A stretch of DNA of 64,000 nucleotides from UBA10449 sp005883585 (lineage in GTDB: Bacteria > Chloroflexota > Dormibacteria > Dormibacterales > Dormibacteraceae), in contig VBFD01000123.1 of assembly GCA_005883585.1 (NCBI GenBank), positions 12,705 to 76,704 of the forward strand, read 5' to 3'. The position numbers and the translations under genes are program-made. The notes beneath the pieces were generated by a model, which searched no databases, had not been told where the DNA came from, and saw only the letters and a program-made list of their open reading frames with translations. Every line of letters begins with the position of its first letter. The stretch's first letter is position 1. Shown piece after piece: positions 41,760 to 51,043 of this stretch.

Positions 41760-42719
41760 ATGGCGGTCGTACTGGTAGTTGACGATGGCCTTGCCAATCG
41801 AGAGCTCGTCCAGGCCTACCTGAGCGGCCTCGACTGCGACGTCCGCCTGGCGGCGGACGGCGCCTCCGCGCTCGAGCAGATCCAGCAAGAGCCCCCCGAC
41901 CTCGTGCTTCTGGACGTCCAGATGCCTGGCATGGACGGCTACGAGGTTTGCCGCCGGATCAAGGCCGGTCCCGGCGGGCGCCTGCTTCCGGTCGTGATGA
42001 TCACCGCCTTGAACCAGACCGACGATCGGGTGCGCGCCCTCGAGTCGGGCGCGGACGACTTCATGGCCAAGCCGGTCGAGCGGGTCGAGCTCGTCGCCCG
42101 GGTCCGTTCGGCCTTGCGCCTGAAGGCGCTCTACAACACCCTGGACAGCGCCGAGCAGGTGATCTTCTCGCTCGCGGCGGCCGTCGAGGCGAAGGACTCC
42201 CTCACCGAGAAGCACACGCAGCGGGTGGGCGAATCGGCGCGGCACCTCGGCTCCCGGCTGGGCATGCCTGAAGTGGCCCTCGATGCGCTCTATCGGGGCG
42301 GCATCATCCATGACATCGGCAAGATCGGCGTCCCGGACTCCATCCTCTTGAAGCCCGGTCCGCTCGACCCTGATGAGACGATTCGCATGCGCTCGCACGT
42401 ACTGATCGGCGAGAACATCGTGCGGCCGCTGCGCTCCGCATCGACTCTTCTCCCGATCATCCGGCACCACCACGAGCGCTTCGACGGCCGGGGCTACCCG
42501 GATGGCCTGCGCGGTCGTGAGATTCCTCGTCTCGCCAGGATCGTCGCCGTCTGCGATGCGTTCGATGCGCTGGTCAACGATCGGCCGTACCGGCCGCGGC
42601 TTCAAGTCGATAGAGCGCTGGCCGTGCTCGTCGATGGCGCTGGGACTCAATGGGATCCTGAGGTGGTCGACCTTTTCGTGGGTGAGATGCCCGCCATACA
42701 CCGGCTCGGCGCGGCCTGA
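41760..42719 (+). CDS. Response regulator with HD-GYP output domain
   Basis: A 319-residue protein: receiver domain with phospho-acceptor Asp in VLLDVQMPGMDGYEVCRR (about residue 51) and Lys in FMAKPVE, then an HD-GYP domain (IIHDIGKIGVPDSILLKPG, HHHERFDGRGYPDGL, CDAFDALVNDRPYR). Expected to hydrolyse cyclic di-GMP in response to phosphorylation. First gene of a three-gene signalling operon with the hybrid kinase and a receiver protein. Confidence 0.95.
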   Translation: MAVVLVVDDGLANRELVQAYLSGLDCDVRLAADGASALEQIQQEPPDLVLLDVQMPGMDGYEVCRRIKAGPGGRLLPVVMITALNQTDDRVRALESGADDFMAKPVERVELVARVRSALRLKALYNTLDSAEQVIFSLAAAVEAKDSLTEKHTQRVGESARHLGSRLGMPEVALDALYRGGIIHDIGKIGVPDSILLKPGPLDPDETIRMRSHVLIGENIVRPLRSASTLLPIIRHHHERFDGRGYPDGLRGREIPRLARIVAVCDAFDALVNDRPYRPRLQVDRALAVLVDGAGTQWDPEVVDLFVGEMPAIHRLGAA

Positions 42720-42729
42720 GCCGAACACC

Positions 42730-45348
42730 GTGACCAGCGTCCTGGCGGTCCTGCAGAACGTAACCACAGTCGCGTTCATCCTTCTCGGCGTCGCCACGGC
42801 GATCACGTGGGCGCGCCACCGAGACCGGGCGCTGGGCTTCCTCGCGCTGGCCATCGTGCTGCTGTCGTCGGTCACGGTTCTCGGCCGCCTACCCGCACTC
42901 TTGCACTTCACGCCGCCGCTGCTGACCGAGATCGACCTCATCTTCTTCGTCGGCTCGAGCTACGCCCTGCTTCGCTTCCGCGCCTCGCTGATCCCGCTGC
43001 CACGTGTGTGGCACATCGCCGCGGTCACGGCGATGGTCGTGGCGCTCGTGGTCTATTTCCTGGCCAGGTTCTTGGGCAATGTCGCCGGTGTTTCGACCCA
43101 GCTCCAGACGGGGGCTGCGTTGCTGATCCTGCTGGTCTGGGCGGCGACCGTCATCGAGCCCTGCGTGAGGTTCTGGCTGGTTGCGCGCAACCTTCCCGCG
43201 GTTCAGGCTTGGCGGCTGCGCTCGCTGAGCCTCGGATTCGCGGGCATCGTCGGCATCCTCGTCTTCGCGGTCCTGGCTCTTGGTGCCGGCGCGGCCTCGG
43301 GCAACCAGGCCGTGCAGCTCATTGTCCAGCTGGTCGTCCTGGCGGTCGTCCCCCTCCTGTACGTGAGCTTTTCGCCACCGTCCTGGCTCCGCCGGGAGTG
43401 GCGCGCATCGGAGGAGGAAGGCCTGCGCGCGTTCATGGAAGAGCTGCTCCTGAGCGAAGACCAGGATGCCCTTGCCAACCGAGCCCTGGAGTGGGCGATG
43501 CGCCTGGTCGGTGGCGCGGCCGCGGCCTCATTCGACACCGCCGGAACGCTGCGATCCTCACACGGCTTCCCGCCGGATCAGCTGAGCGATCTGAAGGAGG
43601 GCGTCGGGCACCTCGGCGAGGGCGTGGGCCGCATGAACATCACCGGGTCTGATCACGCCGTTCTTATGCTGCCGATCAAGGGGCTGGCCGGGGCGGGAGC
43701 TCTGATCGTCGTTTCCGGACCATTCACGCCCGCGTTCGGCTCCGATGAGATGCGCCGTGTCCAGCAGTTCATGAGCGCGTTCGCGACCGCGCTCGACCGC
43801 AGGCAGCTCATGGCGAGGCTGGAGGAAAGCAACTTGCAGCTCGAGGCAGCGAACCGGCACAAGAGCGTGTTCCTCGCCAGCATGAGCCACGAGCTCCGAA
43901 CTCCTCTCAACGCCATCCTCGGTTTCTCCGAGCTGCTGATCGATGCCAACAATGGGCAGTTCTCAGCTGCGACACGCAAGCGCTTCCTCGAGCAGATCCA
44001 CTCGAGTGGCAAGCATCTGCTCGGTCTCATCAACGACATCCTCGACCTCTCCAAGATCGAAGCGGGCCAGATGGAGCTGCGCCTCCAGACCGTCAGCATC
44101 GAGGAGGTCGTGAGCCAGGCCGCGGCCACGGTAGAGCCGCTAGCCGCGCAGAAGCAGATTCAATTCAAGATCGTCGATGGAGCCGCGGGAGAGATCACCG
44201 CAGACGCCGGCAAGGTGAAGCAGATGTTGCTCAACCTCGCGTCCAACGCCGTCAAGTTCACTCCCGAGGGCGGCATGGTCACGATCCAGACGCGTCGCCT
44301 TCCGGACTCGGTCGAGGTTTCGTTCACCGACACCGGCATCGGCATTGACAAACAGGACCAGGAGCGCATCTTCCACGAGTTCCAGCAGGTTGACTCGGGA
44401 GTCGGGCGCTCCCAACCTGGCACCGGTTTGGGCCTGACACTGACGCGCCGCTTCGCAAGGCTCCACGGCGGGGACGTCCGGCTCGAGAGCGAACCTGGGA
44501 AGGGCAGCGCGTTCACGATCACCCTGCCCATCCAGGCGCACGGCCAGGAAACGCCCGCTCCCTCGATCTCGACCACGCGCGTGCCCGACGCGTCGCGGCC
44601 CCTCGTCCTGGTTGTGGAGGACGATCCCGCGGCGGCGGAGCTGCTGACACGGCAGCTGGAACGCGCGGGCTTCGGCACCGAGGTGGCTCGCAGCGGCGGC
44701 GAAGCCATCTCGAAAGCGATCGAGCGCAAGCCGGCCGCCATCACACTCGACATCCTCCTGCCCGACCTCGACGGCTGGGAGGTCCTCACGCGCCTGAAGC
44801 GTGAGCCGGCCACGAGCGAGATCCCGGTTGTGGTCGTCAGCGTGGTCGACAATCCCGAGCTCGGCATCGCGCTGGGAGCGCTCGACTATTTCGTGAAGCC
44901 GGTCCCCGCCAAAGAGCTGATCAACCGGCTGAGCCGATTCAGGTTTGGACGGAAGGCGGGCGAGAAGCCCCGCATTCTTGTGGTCGACGACGAGACAGCC
45001 AACCGCGAGTGGCTGAAGAGGATCCTCGAGCCCGCCGGGTTCGCCGTCATCCAGGCAAAAGGTGGGCGGGAAGCGATCGATCTTGCCAAATCGCGCAAGC
45101 CAGACCTGGTGCTGCTCGACCTCATGATGCCGGAGGTCACCGGTTTCGACGTGGTGGAGGCGCTGCGTGCGGACGACGCTACGAAGTCGACGCCGATCAT
45201 GGTGCTGACCGCCAAAAACCTCACTGAGGCCGACATCCGCCAATTGAACGGACACGTCTCCACGATCCTGAAGCGCGGGTCCACCGGCGCCTCGGACTTG
45301 CTCCAGCTCTTGCGCCAGGCCGTCGACTCCGTGTCGCCGCCAAAATGA
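42730..45348 (+). CDS. Hybrid sensor histidine kinase with two receiver domains
   Basis: An 872-residue protein starting at GTG 42730. Seven membrane helices (residues about 5-215), a GAF-like region (about 220-350), the kinase H-box FLASMSHELRTPLNAILG (about residue 385), ATPase motifs (LLNLASNAVKFTPEGG, FTDTGIGID, GTGLGLTLTRRFA) and two C-terminal receiver domains (LVVEDDPAAAELL and ILVVDDETANREW, the second with VLLDLMMPEVTG). An earlier in-frame start at 42502 would overlap the HD-GYP gene. ATGA overlap with the following receiver gene. Confidence 0.95.
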   Translation: MTSVLAVLQNVTTVAFILLGVATAITWARHRDRALGFLALAIVLLSSVTVLGRLPALLHFTPPLLTEIDLIFFVGSSYALLRFRASLIPLPRVWHIAAVTAMVVALVVYFLARFLGNVAGVSTQLQTGAALLILLVWAATVIEPCVRFWLVARNLPAVQAWRLRSLSLGFAGIVGILVFAVLALGAGAASGNQAVQLIVQLVVLAVVPLLYVSFSPPSWLRREWRASEEEGLRAFMEELLLSEDQDALANRALEWAMRLVGGAAAASFDTAGTLRSSHGFPPDQLSDLKEGVGHLGEGVGRMNITGSDHAVLMLPIKGLAGAGALIVVSGPFTPAFGSDEMRRVQQFMSAFATALDRRQLMARLEESNLQLEAANRHKSVFLASMSHELRTPLNAILGFSELLIDANNGQFSAATRKRFLEQIHSSGKHLLGLINDILDLSKIEAGQMELRLQTVSIEEVVSQAAATVEPLAAQKQIQFKIVDGAAGEITADAGKVKQMLLNLASNAVKFTPEGGMVTIQTRRLPDSVEVSFTDTGIGIDKQDQERIFHEFQQVDSGVGRSQPGTGLGLTLTRRFARLHGGDVRLESEPGKGSAFTITLPIQAHGQETPAPSISTTRVPDASRPLVLVVEDDPAAAELLTRQLERAGFGTEVARSGGEAISKAIERKPAAITLDILLPDLDGWEVLTRLKREPATSEIPVVVVSVVDNPELGIALGALDYFVKPVPAKELINRLSRFRFGRKAGEKPRILVVDDETANREWLKRILEPAGFAVIQAKGGREAIDLAKSRKPDLVLLDLMMPEVTGFDVVEALRADDATKSTPIMVLTAKNLTEADIRQLNGHVSTILKRGSTGASDLLQLLRQAVDSVSPPK

Positions 45349-45722
45349 ACGGCCCCGCGTTGATCCTCATCGTCGAGGACAACGAGGCGAACCGGCTGCT
45401 TGCGGGCGCGGTGCTCGAGCGCGAGGGCTACCGGGTCGAGATGGCCGGCAACGCGCAGGAAGCCCTCGACATGCTGGCGATCGGATCTCCGGACCTGATC
45501 CTCATGGACGTGCAGATGCCGGGCATGGACGGCTTGACTCTGACTCGACGCCTGAAGAGCAACACGCGGACGGCGGACATACCGGTCGTCGCGCTCACCG
45601 CCCTCGCCATGACGGGCGATAGGGAGCTGACCCTCGAGGCGGGCTGCTCCGGCTACATCTCGAAGCCGATCAACACGAGGACGTTCGCCGCCGAGGTGGC
45701 CAGGTTCCTTTCCAGCGTCTAG
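45345..45722 (+). CDS. Single-domain response regulator (DivK-like)
   Basis: A 125-residue receiver: LIVEDNEANRLLAGAVL, phospho-acceptor Asp in LILMDVQMPGMDGLTL (about residue 54), Thr in ALTALAM, Lys in YISKPINTRTF. Its start overlaps the hybrid kinase stop, so it is probably a phosphorelay partner of that kinase. Confidence 0.93.
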   Translation: MNGPALILIVEDNEANRLLAGAVLEREGYRVEMAGNAQEALDMLAIGSPDLILMDVQMPGMDGLTLTRRLKSNTRTADIPVVALTALAMTGDRELTLEAGCSGYISKPINTRTFAAEVARFLSSV

Positions 45723-45731
45723 AGCTGTGAG

Positions 45732-46208
45732 CTAAGCCGTCGCCTGGCGGCGCGGCCGGCGGCGAAGCGCGGCGTCGGCGTCGGCAGTCGTGACGCGAGG
45801 ACGCCTGAAGTTCCTCAGGGCGAACCGATCGCAGGCCGTCTCGGCCGCTGATTTCTTGCCGAGCTCCTCGTGCAGGTACCAGTGCATCCATTCGTGGCAG
45901 TAAAGGAAGCGCAGCACCTCACGGCGCTGGCGGAATGAAACGCTCTCGGACGCCCAGGCGAAGCGGATGCCGTGACCACGCTTGCGACGCGCCGCGTAGA
46001 TCACCGGCTCTTTGAAAGGGCGAAATGGCACCGGGACCTGGAGGACGATCCGGCGCTCCTCGAACTCGCAGCGCGCCGCGAGATGCGGGGAGGACCGGTA
46101 GCGGAGCGGTTTGACCACGACCTCGTAGTCCCCGGCCCGGGGCAGCCCGACCAGCGTCTGGCGCGCCTCGGCGTCGGTCATACCTTCGAGGTCGCTCCTT
46201 ATGACCAT
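45732..46208 (-). CDS. HExxH-containing predicted zinc metallopeptidase
   Basis: A 158-residue protein with CHEWMHWYLHEELG near residue 118: HEWMH fits the zincin HExxH motif, and AAETACDRFAL downstream could supply the third ligand. The N-terminal half is a small alpha/beta region (MTDAEARQTLVGLPRAGDY). Start ATG 46208 is preferred; the longer frame upstream to 46889 is antisense to PAP2 and not coding. Substrate unknown, and the family was not identified. Confidence 0.62.
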   Translation of the reverse strand: MVIRSDLEGMTDAEARQTLVGLPRAGDYEVVVKPLRYRSSPHLAARCEFEERRIVLQVPVPFRPFKEPVIYAARRKRGHGIRFAWASESVSFRQRREVLRFLYCHEWMHWYLHEELGKKSAAETACDRFALRNFRRPRVTTADADAALRRRPRRQATA

Positions 46209-46277
46209 GCCCCGAGCATACGGGGCGAGCCTGCGCAGTCTTGGCCGGGTAGGCAGCCGGGCTGAGGCGTAGGAGCG

Positions 46278-46330
46278 ATGGGGGAGCCTGGCCTGCAAGG
46301 GCCGGGCTCTTCCACTATATGGGGGTCGCG
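46278..46330 (-). terminator. Possible terminator after the PAP2 gene
   Basis: Read on the minus strand, AGCCCGGCC CTTGCA GGCCAGGCT forms a nine-pair stem (one G-U) just downstream of the PAP2 stop. There is no clear U run, so termination is only likely, not certain. Confidence 0.35.
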
Positions 46331-46885
46331 TCAGAGGAATCGCGGCAGCTTGAGCAGCCAGGCGGTCACGGTCCCTGTGCCGACGCCGATCAGCGCGCCG
46401 GCGGTGACGTCGCTGGGAAAGTGGTGGCCGAGGTGCACTCTCGATGCCCCCACCAGGGTGGCCAGCGTGAAGACGAGCGGGGCCGCGTTCGGGTAGAAGG
46501 TGGCCAGCGCCGTTGCCGCGGCAAACGACGACGCGGTGTGGCCGGACGGGAACGATGCGTCGGCGGTGCGAATCCCGACCACCATCACCTCGCGAGCCAC
46601 GAACGGACGGCGGCGGCGGAATATCGGCTTGACCATCCGCTGCACGACATAGGTGGTCCCGAGCGACGCCAGCGCGGTCGCGATCCCGGCGCGCCGTCCT
46701 CGTCGACCGCCCAGCCACGCCACGCCGATTCCTGCCGCGACCCAGCCCATGCCCTCGCCCAGGTCGGAGACCAGAGAGATGTAGCGGTCGCTTTGGGGCG
46801 AATGGGGAAGACCGTGAATGGCTTCGAACACGCGCCTGTCCACCGATGGCGGAAGGATCTGGGGCGGCGTAATGATGGGGTCCAT
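46331..46885 (-). CDS. PAP2 superfamily phosphatase
   Basis: A 184-residue membrane phosphatase of the type 2 phosphatidic acid phosphatase superfamily. All three signature motifs are seen: KPIFRRRRP (about residue 89), SFPSGHTASSF (about residue 113) and SRVHLGHHFPSDV (about residue 152). It probably dephosphorylates lipid phosphates or undecaprenyl pyrophosphate in the membrane. Divergent from the YihY gene. Confidence 0.9.
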   Translation of the reverse strand: MDPIITPPQILPPSVDRRVFEAIHGLPHSPQSDRYISLVSDLGEGMGWVAAGIGVAWLGGRRGRRAGIATALASLGTTYVVQRMVKPIFRRRRPFVAREVMVVGIRTADASFPSGHTASSFAAATALATFYPNAAPLVFTLATLVGASRVHLGHHFPSDVTAGALIGVGTGTVTAWLLKLPRFL

Positions 46886-46941
46886 ACATAAACGGTAACG
46901 CTGGTTTTGAGGCTCGTACCGGGGCGCGGCGTTCTATTTAG

Positions 46942-47775
46942 ATGAGGAAACTCCTCGGCAGCTGGCTGCCGATTCGCGTTCTGATGGCGTACGGCGAAAG
47001 CCAGGCCGGCCAGTACGCCCTTGCGATGGCGTTCAGCTGCATGCTCGCGATGTTTCCGCTGGTGCTGGCCGTCCTCTCGCTGGTGGGTTTCGCCGTCCGC
47101 GACCCGGCCACCGAGGCAAAGGCACAGATGTTGATCGTCAATCTGTTCCCCGGCGGCGCGCAGCCGCAGCTGCTCGACGCTCTGTACGGGGTGAAGAGGT
47201 CGGCAGGATGGATGGGCCTGCTGTCCATCGCCGGCCTGCTGTGGAGCGCCGGCAGCATCTTCTCGACCATGGAGTTCGCGTTCGCTCAGATTTTCGGGAC
47301 GAAGCAGCGAGACATGTTGAGGCGGAAGCTGATGGGCCTCGCGATCATGGTCCTGCTCGTGGTTGCGGTTGGCGTCACCGTCGCGGCGAACGCGGTGGCG
47401 GCGCTGTTCCCCCTCGCCTGGGTGTCCGGGTTCTTGATCGGATCCGCGGTCATGGTCGGATTACTGGTGATGCTCTATCGGTTCGTGCCGAACCGGACCT
47501 TCGAAGTGCGTGACGTGGTTCCTGGGGCAGTGCTCGCGGGGATCATGATCGAAGTGTTCTCACTCGGCTTCCCTCTTTATGTGAGGCTGGCGGGAGGTTT
47601 CAACACTTACGGCGCGCAGTTCGGCCTCTTCTTCCTGCTCGCCGCCTGGTTCTACGTGGTCTGTGAGCTGATCCTGCTGGGTGCGGTGTACAACCGGTTC
47701 CGGCTCGACCAGCCGACAGCCAACGGTCTGCGTAGTCGCGACGGGAGTAGGCGTTACCAGATCGGAGGAAATTGA
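46942..47775 (+). CDS. YihY/BrkB family membrane protein
   Basis: A 277-residue protein with six membrane helices. It shows the early QYALAMAFSCMLAMFPLVLA segment, YRFVPNRTFEVRDVVPGAVLA near residue 176 and YGAQFGLFFLLAAWFYVVCELILLGA near the C-terminus. The family is thought to be a transporter group but has no settled function. Confidence 0.88.
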   Translation: MRKLLGSWLPIRVLMAYGESQAGQYALAMAFSCMLAMFPLVLAVLSLVGFAVRDPATEAKAQMLIVNLFPGGAQPQLLDALYGVKRSAGWMGLLSIAGLLWSAGSIFSTMEFAFAQIFGTKQRDMLRRKLMGLAIMVLLVVAVGVTVAANAVAALFPLAWVSGFLIGSAVMVGLLVMLYRFVPNRTFEVRDVVPGAVLAGIMIEVFSLGFPLYVRLAGGFNTYGAQFGLFFLLAAWFYVVCELILLGAVYNRFRLDQPTANGLRSRDGSRRYQIGGN

Positions 47776-47823
47776 TTCATCACCAGCGCAAACACCATCC
47801 TGAGGTGATCCGGGAGGTATGAA

Positions 47824-48078
47824 ATGGCAGCGAAGAAAAGCAGAGTTCTGAGCACGCGCCAGAAGAACAGGCTGCCGGCCGAGCGCTTCGCGTTCACGAA
47901 GGAGCGCAAGGAGCCGATCACGGATGCGCGCCACGTGCGCAACGCCGTGGCGCGATTCGACCAGGTCGAGGGCGTCACTGATGATGAGCGCGACGCCGCG
48001 TGGAAGCGCATCCGGGCCGCGGCGCGCAAGTTCGGCGTCGAAATCCACGTGCAGGGATGGCGGTCGTTGATGAAGTAG
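47824..48078 (+). CDS. DUF6582-like small basic protein
   Basis: An 84-residue basic protein containing RLPAERFAFTKERKEPITDA, HVRNAVARFDQVEGVTDDER and AWKRIRAAARKFGVEI, a pattern seen in DUF6582. GGAGG at 47812-47816 precedes ATG 47824. Function unknown, possibly nucleic-acid associated given its charge (inference). Confidence 0.75.
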   Translation: MAAKKSRVLSTRQKNRLPAERFAFTKERKEPITDARHVRNAVARFDQVEGVTDDERDAAWKRIRAAARKFGVEIHVQGWRSLMK

Positions 48079-48090
48079 TCTCGCGCTGGA

Positions 48091-49341
48091 ATGGACGGGT
48101 CCAGCCAGCGCACCGCCTCGACGCTCGAGTTCCTCGAAGGCTCGCGTTCAGGCATCCGCTATGACGCCGATCACCTGCGAGGCACAGATCCTGCTGATGG
48201 TCGAACCCTGCTTGCACGCTACGACCTCGCCGCGGTTCGCGATCGCCTGACACCGGACGTCATCGCCGGCCGGCGGCGCGGCGTGTGGCGATGGGAGGAG
48301 CTGCTTCCCGTGCGCGTGCGATCGTTCATGACCACTCTTGGCGAGGGCGGCACCCCTCTGCTGCCGCCAGGCCGACTGGCCTCGAAGCTCGGATTGCGCG
48401 GGCTACACGTCAAGGCGGAGAGCGTGAATCCGACCGGGTCCTTCAAGGCGAGGGGAATGGCGGTCGCGGTGAGCCGGGCGGTCGAGCTCGGCGCCACTCA
48501 CCTCGTGGCTCCTTCGGCCGGCAACGCGGGCGGCGCGTTGGCGGCATACGCGGCGGCCGCCGGCATACAGGCGACAGTCGTGATGCCCGCGGACGCTCCG
48601 ATCGCCAACCAGCAAGAGGCGGCGATCTGTGGTGCGCGCGTGATCCTCCTGGACGGCCTCATCTCCGACTGCGGCAAGCTGGCCCGCCTGATCGCCGAGC
48701 AGACCGGCGCGTTCGACATGGCAACGCTTCGCGAGCCGTACCGCGTCGAAGGCAAGAAGACGCTCGGCTTCGAGCTGGCTGAAGACTTCGGCTGGAGCCT
48801 GCCTGACGCCGTCGTCTATCCAACCGGCGGTGGAACCGGGCTCGTTGGAATGTGGAAAGCGTTCGACGAGCTGGAGGCGATCGGCCTCATCAGCTCGACG
48901 AGGCCGCGCATGTATGCGGTGCAGGCGGACGGCTGCGCGCCGATCGTGCGCGCTTTCGAGCAAGGGGCGGAGTTCGCCGAGCCATGGCCCCACGCGGTGA
49001 CGCGCGCCGCCGGCATTCGCGTGCCCTCGGCTCTCGGCGATCACCTGATCCTCGATTGCCTCCGACGATCCGGAGGAGGCGCGCTCGCTGTTCCCGAGAC
49101 CGAGATCGATTCGATGCAGGCGTTCGCCGCGCGCGCGGGCGCCGGCTACCTGAGCCTCGAATCGGCCGCGGCCCTGGCGGCGCTGCCAGTCCTGCTGGGA
49201 CAAGGGCTGATCGACGCCGGCGAGCGGGTGACATTGTTTGACACCGGCGCAGGGTTCAAGTCCGAGGCGCGGTCGATGGAGCGTCCGGCAGTCGTACCGA
49301 ACGACCCCGACGCGTGGCCCCATATGATGACCCTTCGGTGA
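48091..49341 (+). CDS. thrC: Threonine synthase
   Basis: A 416-residue PLP enzyme converting O-phosphohomoserine to threonine. The PLP Lys is in NPTGSFKARGMAVAV (about residue 113), APSAGNAGGALAAYAAAAG binds the cofactor ring, and VYPTGGGTGLVGMWKAFDEL binds its phosphate. An N-terminal SGIRYDADHLRG-like segment is normal for the class. It overlaps the proline dehydrogenase start as GTGA. Confidence 0.9.
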   Translation: MDGSSQRTASTLEFLEGSRSGIRYDADHLRGTDPADGRTLLARYDLAAVRDRLTPDVIAGRRRGVWRWEELLPVRVRSFMTTLGEGGTPLLPPGRLASKLGLRGLHVKAESVNPTGSFKARGMAVAVSRAVELGATHLVAPSAGNAGGALAAYAAAAGIQATVVMPADAPIANQQEAAICGARVILLDGLISDCGKLARLIAEQTGAFDMATLREPYRVEGKKTLGFELAEDFGWSLPDAVVYPTGGGTGLVGMWKAFDELEAIGLISSTRPRMYAVQADGCAPIVRAFEQGAEFAEPWPHAVTRAAGIRVPSALGDHLILDCLRRSGGGALAVPETEIDSMQAFAARAGAGYLSLESAAALAALPVLLGQGLIDAGERVTLFDTGAGFKSEARSMERPAVVPNDPDAWPHMMTLR

Positions 49342-50255
49342 GGGGACTTCTCTTGTGGTGCGCGCAGAATTCCTGGCTGTCCGAGCACGTGCCTCAATGG
49401 GGCTTCGTCAAGCGGGCCGTGAAGCGGTTCATGCCGGGTGAAGACTTCGACTCGGCGCTCAAGGCATCGGTGGCGTTCAAGACCCTCGGCATCGGAGCGG
49501 TCTTCTCGAAGCTCGGCGAGAACATCAAGGCAATGTCGGACGCCACCGCCGCCGTCGAGCATTACGAAATGGTCCTGAAGACGGCCTCCGAAGCCGGCCT
49601 CGAGCCTGAGATCTCCGTCAAGCCCACGCAGGTCGGTCTCGATATCGACCCCGATGCGACGTTTGCGAACCTGAACCGGCTGGCCGAAGCCGCCGCGCGC
49701 GCCAAGGGCTTCCTCTGGATCGACATGGAGGGGAGCGCCTACACGGACCGGACGCTCGACCTCTACAACCGCGTCCACTCGAGGCACCCTGCCGTCGGCG
49801 TCTGCCTGCAGGCCTACCTCTACCGCACTGCTGCGGATGCGTACCGGATGCTGACCTTCAAGCCGGCCATCAGGCTCGTCAAAGGCGCGTATGCGGAGCC
49901 CGCGGATCGCGCGTTCCCCGCCAAGCGCGATGTGGATGCCAACTACCTGGCGCTGTGCGCGCTGATGCTGCCTGACGCTAACCGAGGGCGCCTGCGCCTG
50001 GTCCTGGCAACGCACGACATTCCGCTGATCGACCGCATCGCGCGATTCGCCGACGCCATCGGCATGGACCGTCACCAGCTCGAGGTGCACATGCTCTACG
50101 GCATCCAGTCGGCGCAGCAGGTGCGGCTTGCGGCGGAGGGCTATCGCGTCAAGGACCTCATCGCGTACGGCGACGCGTGGTACGCGTGGTACCTCAGAAG
50201 GCTCGCCGAGCGCCCCGCGAACGTGATGTTCGTCGCGCGACAGATGATCGGCTAA
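49338..50255 (+). CDS. Proline dehydrogenase (PRODH)
   Basis: A 305-residue flavoenzyme oxidising proline to pyrroline-5-carboxylate. FAD-barrel motifs: EISVKPTQVGLDID (about residue 87), FLWIDMEGSAYTDRTLDLY, GVCLQAYLYRT, RLVKGAYAEP (about residue 172), and EVHMLYGIQSAQQVRLA near the C-terminus. The start GTG 49338 overlaps the thrC stop. Monofunctional; no P5C dehydrogenase gene lies in the window. Confidence 0.93.
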   Translation: MRGLLLWCAQNSWLSEHVPQWGFVKRAVKRFMPGEDFDSALKASVAFKTLGIGAVFSKLGENIKAMSDATAAVEHYEMVLKTASEAGLEPEISVKPTQVGLDIDPDATFANLNRLAEAAARAKGFLWIDMEGSAYTDRTLDLYNRVHSRHPAVGVCLQAYLYRTAADAYRMLTFKPAIRLVKGAYAEPADRAFPAKRDVDANYLALCALMLPDANRGRLRLVLATHDIPLIDRIARFADAIGMDRHQLEVHMLYGIQSAQQVRLAAEGYRVKDLIAYGDAWYAWYLRRLAERPANVMFVARQMIG

Positions 50256-50977
50256 GCGGCCTTAGTCATGAAGATGTCGAACTCGATGGTGACCTGTGGG
50301 TCGACGGTGGTGAACGGCACCGAGGGCGGTGTCACCCCGTAGTCCGTCATCACGATCGACACGCTCCCCGCGACCTCGACCTTGCTTCCAGACAGCTGAG
50401 CCTTGGCCGAGGCCGTCACGTCCTTCGTGACCCCGTGGATCGTCAGCTTGCCCGGCAGCGAGAGATCGACCGGGCCCGACGTGGATCCGGTCACCGAAAC
50501 CGACGATGCGGTGAAAGTGGCGCTCGGAAACTGCTGCAGGTTCATCTGGCGTGACACGAAGCCGTCGCGCTGTGAGACGTCCCGGCCCGCGACTGTATCG
50601 ACGCTGTGCAGGCCCGTGAGCACCGCGGTGATCGTGATCGCGCTCACCTGGTAGCCGGTCGAGGCTCCGGCTACGGTCAGGCTTCCCGTGACGGTGGAGG
50701 TGCGGGCGACGGCCTCGTGCTTGGACGTCTCGCCGACGAACAGCTCCTTTACGCGGTAACCGGCGAGAGAGCCGGTGGTCACGGTCCAGCTTCCGGCCAG
50801 GCTGCCGGCGGTCGAGGCGGATGGGCTTGTCGAGGCCTGCGCACTCGGCGACGCGGAAAGCCCAAGCGCGTTGGGTGAGGAGCGGAGGCCGGAGAAGAAG
50901 TAGACATACGCGCCGCCTCCCGCGAGCGCGATGACCGCAATTACCGCGGCGCCGGCGATGAGAAATCGGGACTTCAT
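50252..50977 (-). CDS. YceI family lipid-binding-like secreted protein
   Basis: A 241-residue protein with an N-terminal membrane anchor (about residues 5-30), a Ser/Ala/Thr-rich linker and a YceI lipocalin-like barrel: GSWTVTTGSLAGYRV, DGFVSRQMNLQQFPSATF, LTIHGVTKDVTASA and DYGVTPP. The family binds isoprenoids or lipids. 3' ends overlap proline dehydrogenase by 4 bases. Confidence 0.9.
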   Translation of the reverse strand: MKSRFLIAGAAVIAVIALAGGGAYVYFFSGLRSSPNALGLSASPSAQASTSPSASTAGSLAGSWTVTTGSLAGYRVKELFVGETSKHEAVARTSTVTGSLTVAGASTGYQVSAITITAVLTGLHSVDTVAGRDVSQRDGFVSRQMNLQQFPSATFTASSVSVTGSTSGPVDLSLPGKLTIHGVTKDVTASAKAQLSGSKVEVAGSVSIVMTDYGVTPPSVPFTTVDPQVTIEFDIFMTKAA

Positions 50978-51043
50978 GCTGGACTCTTTTGAAGTGGTGG
51001 CGGGGCCGACATTTCGTCGACCCCGCCGATTATCGACCGCACT

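Noticed and set aside
44160..44867. Long antisense frame opposite the hybrid kinase, and similar long frames opposite cimA, ppc and the LuxR gene
   Set aside because: They mirror the codon bias of the GC-rich real genes and show no domain or ribosome binding site.
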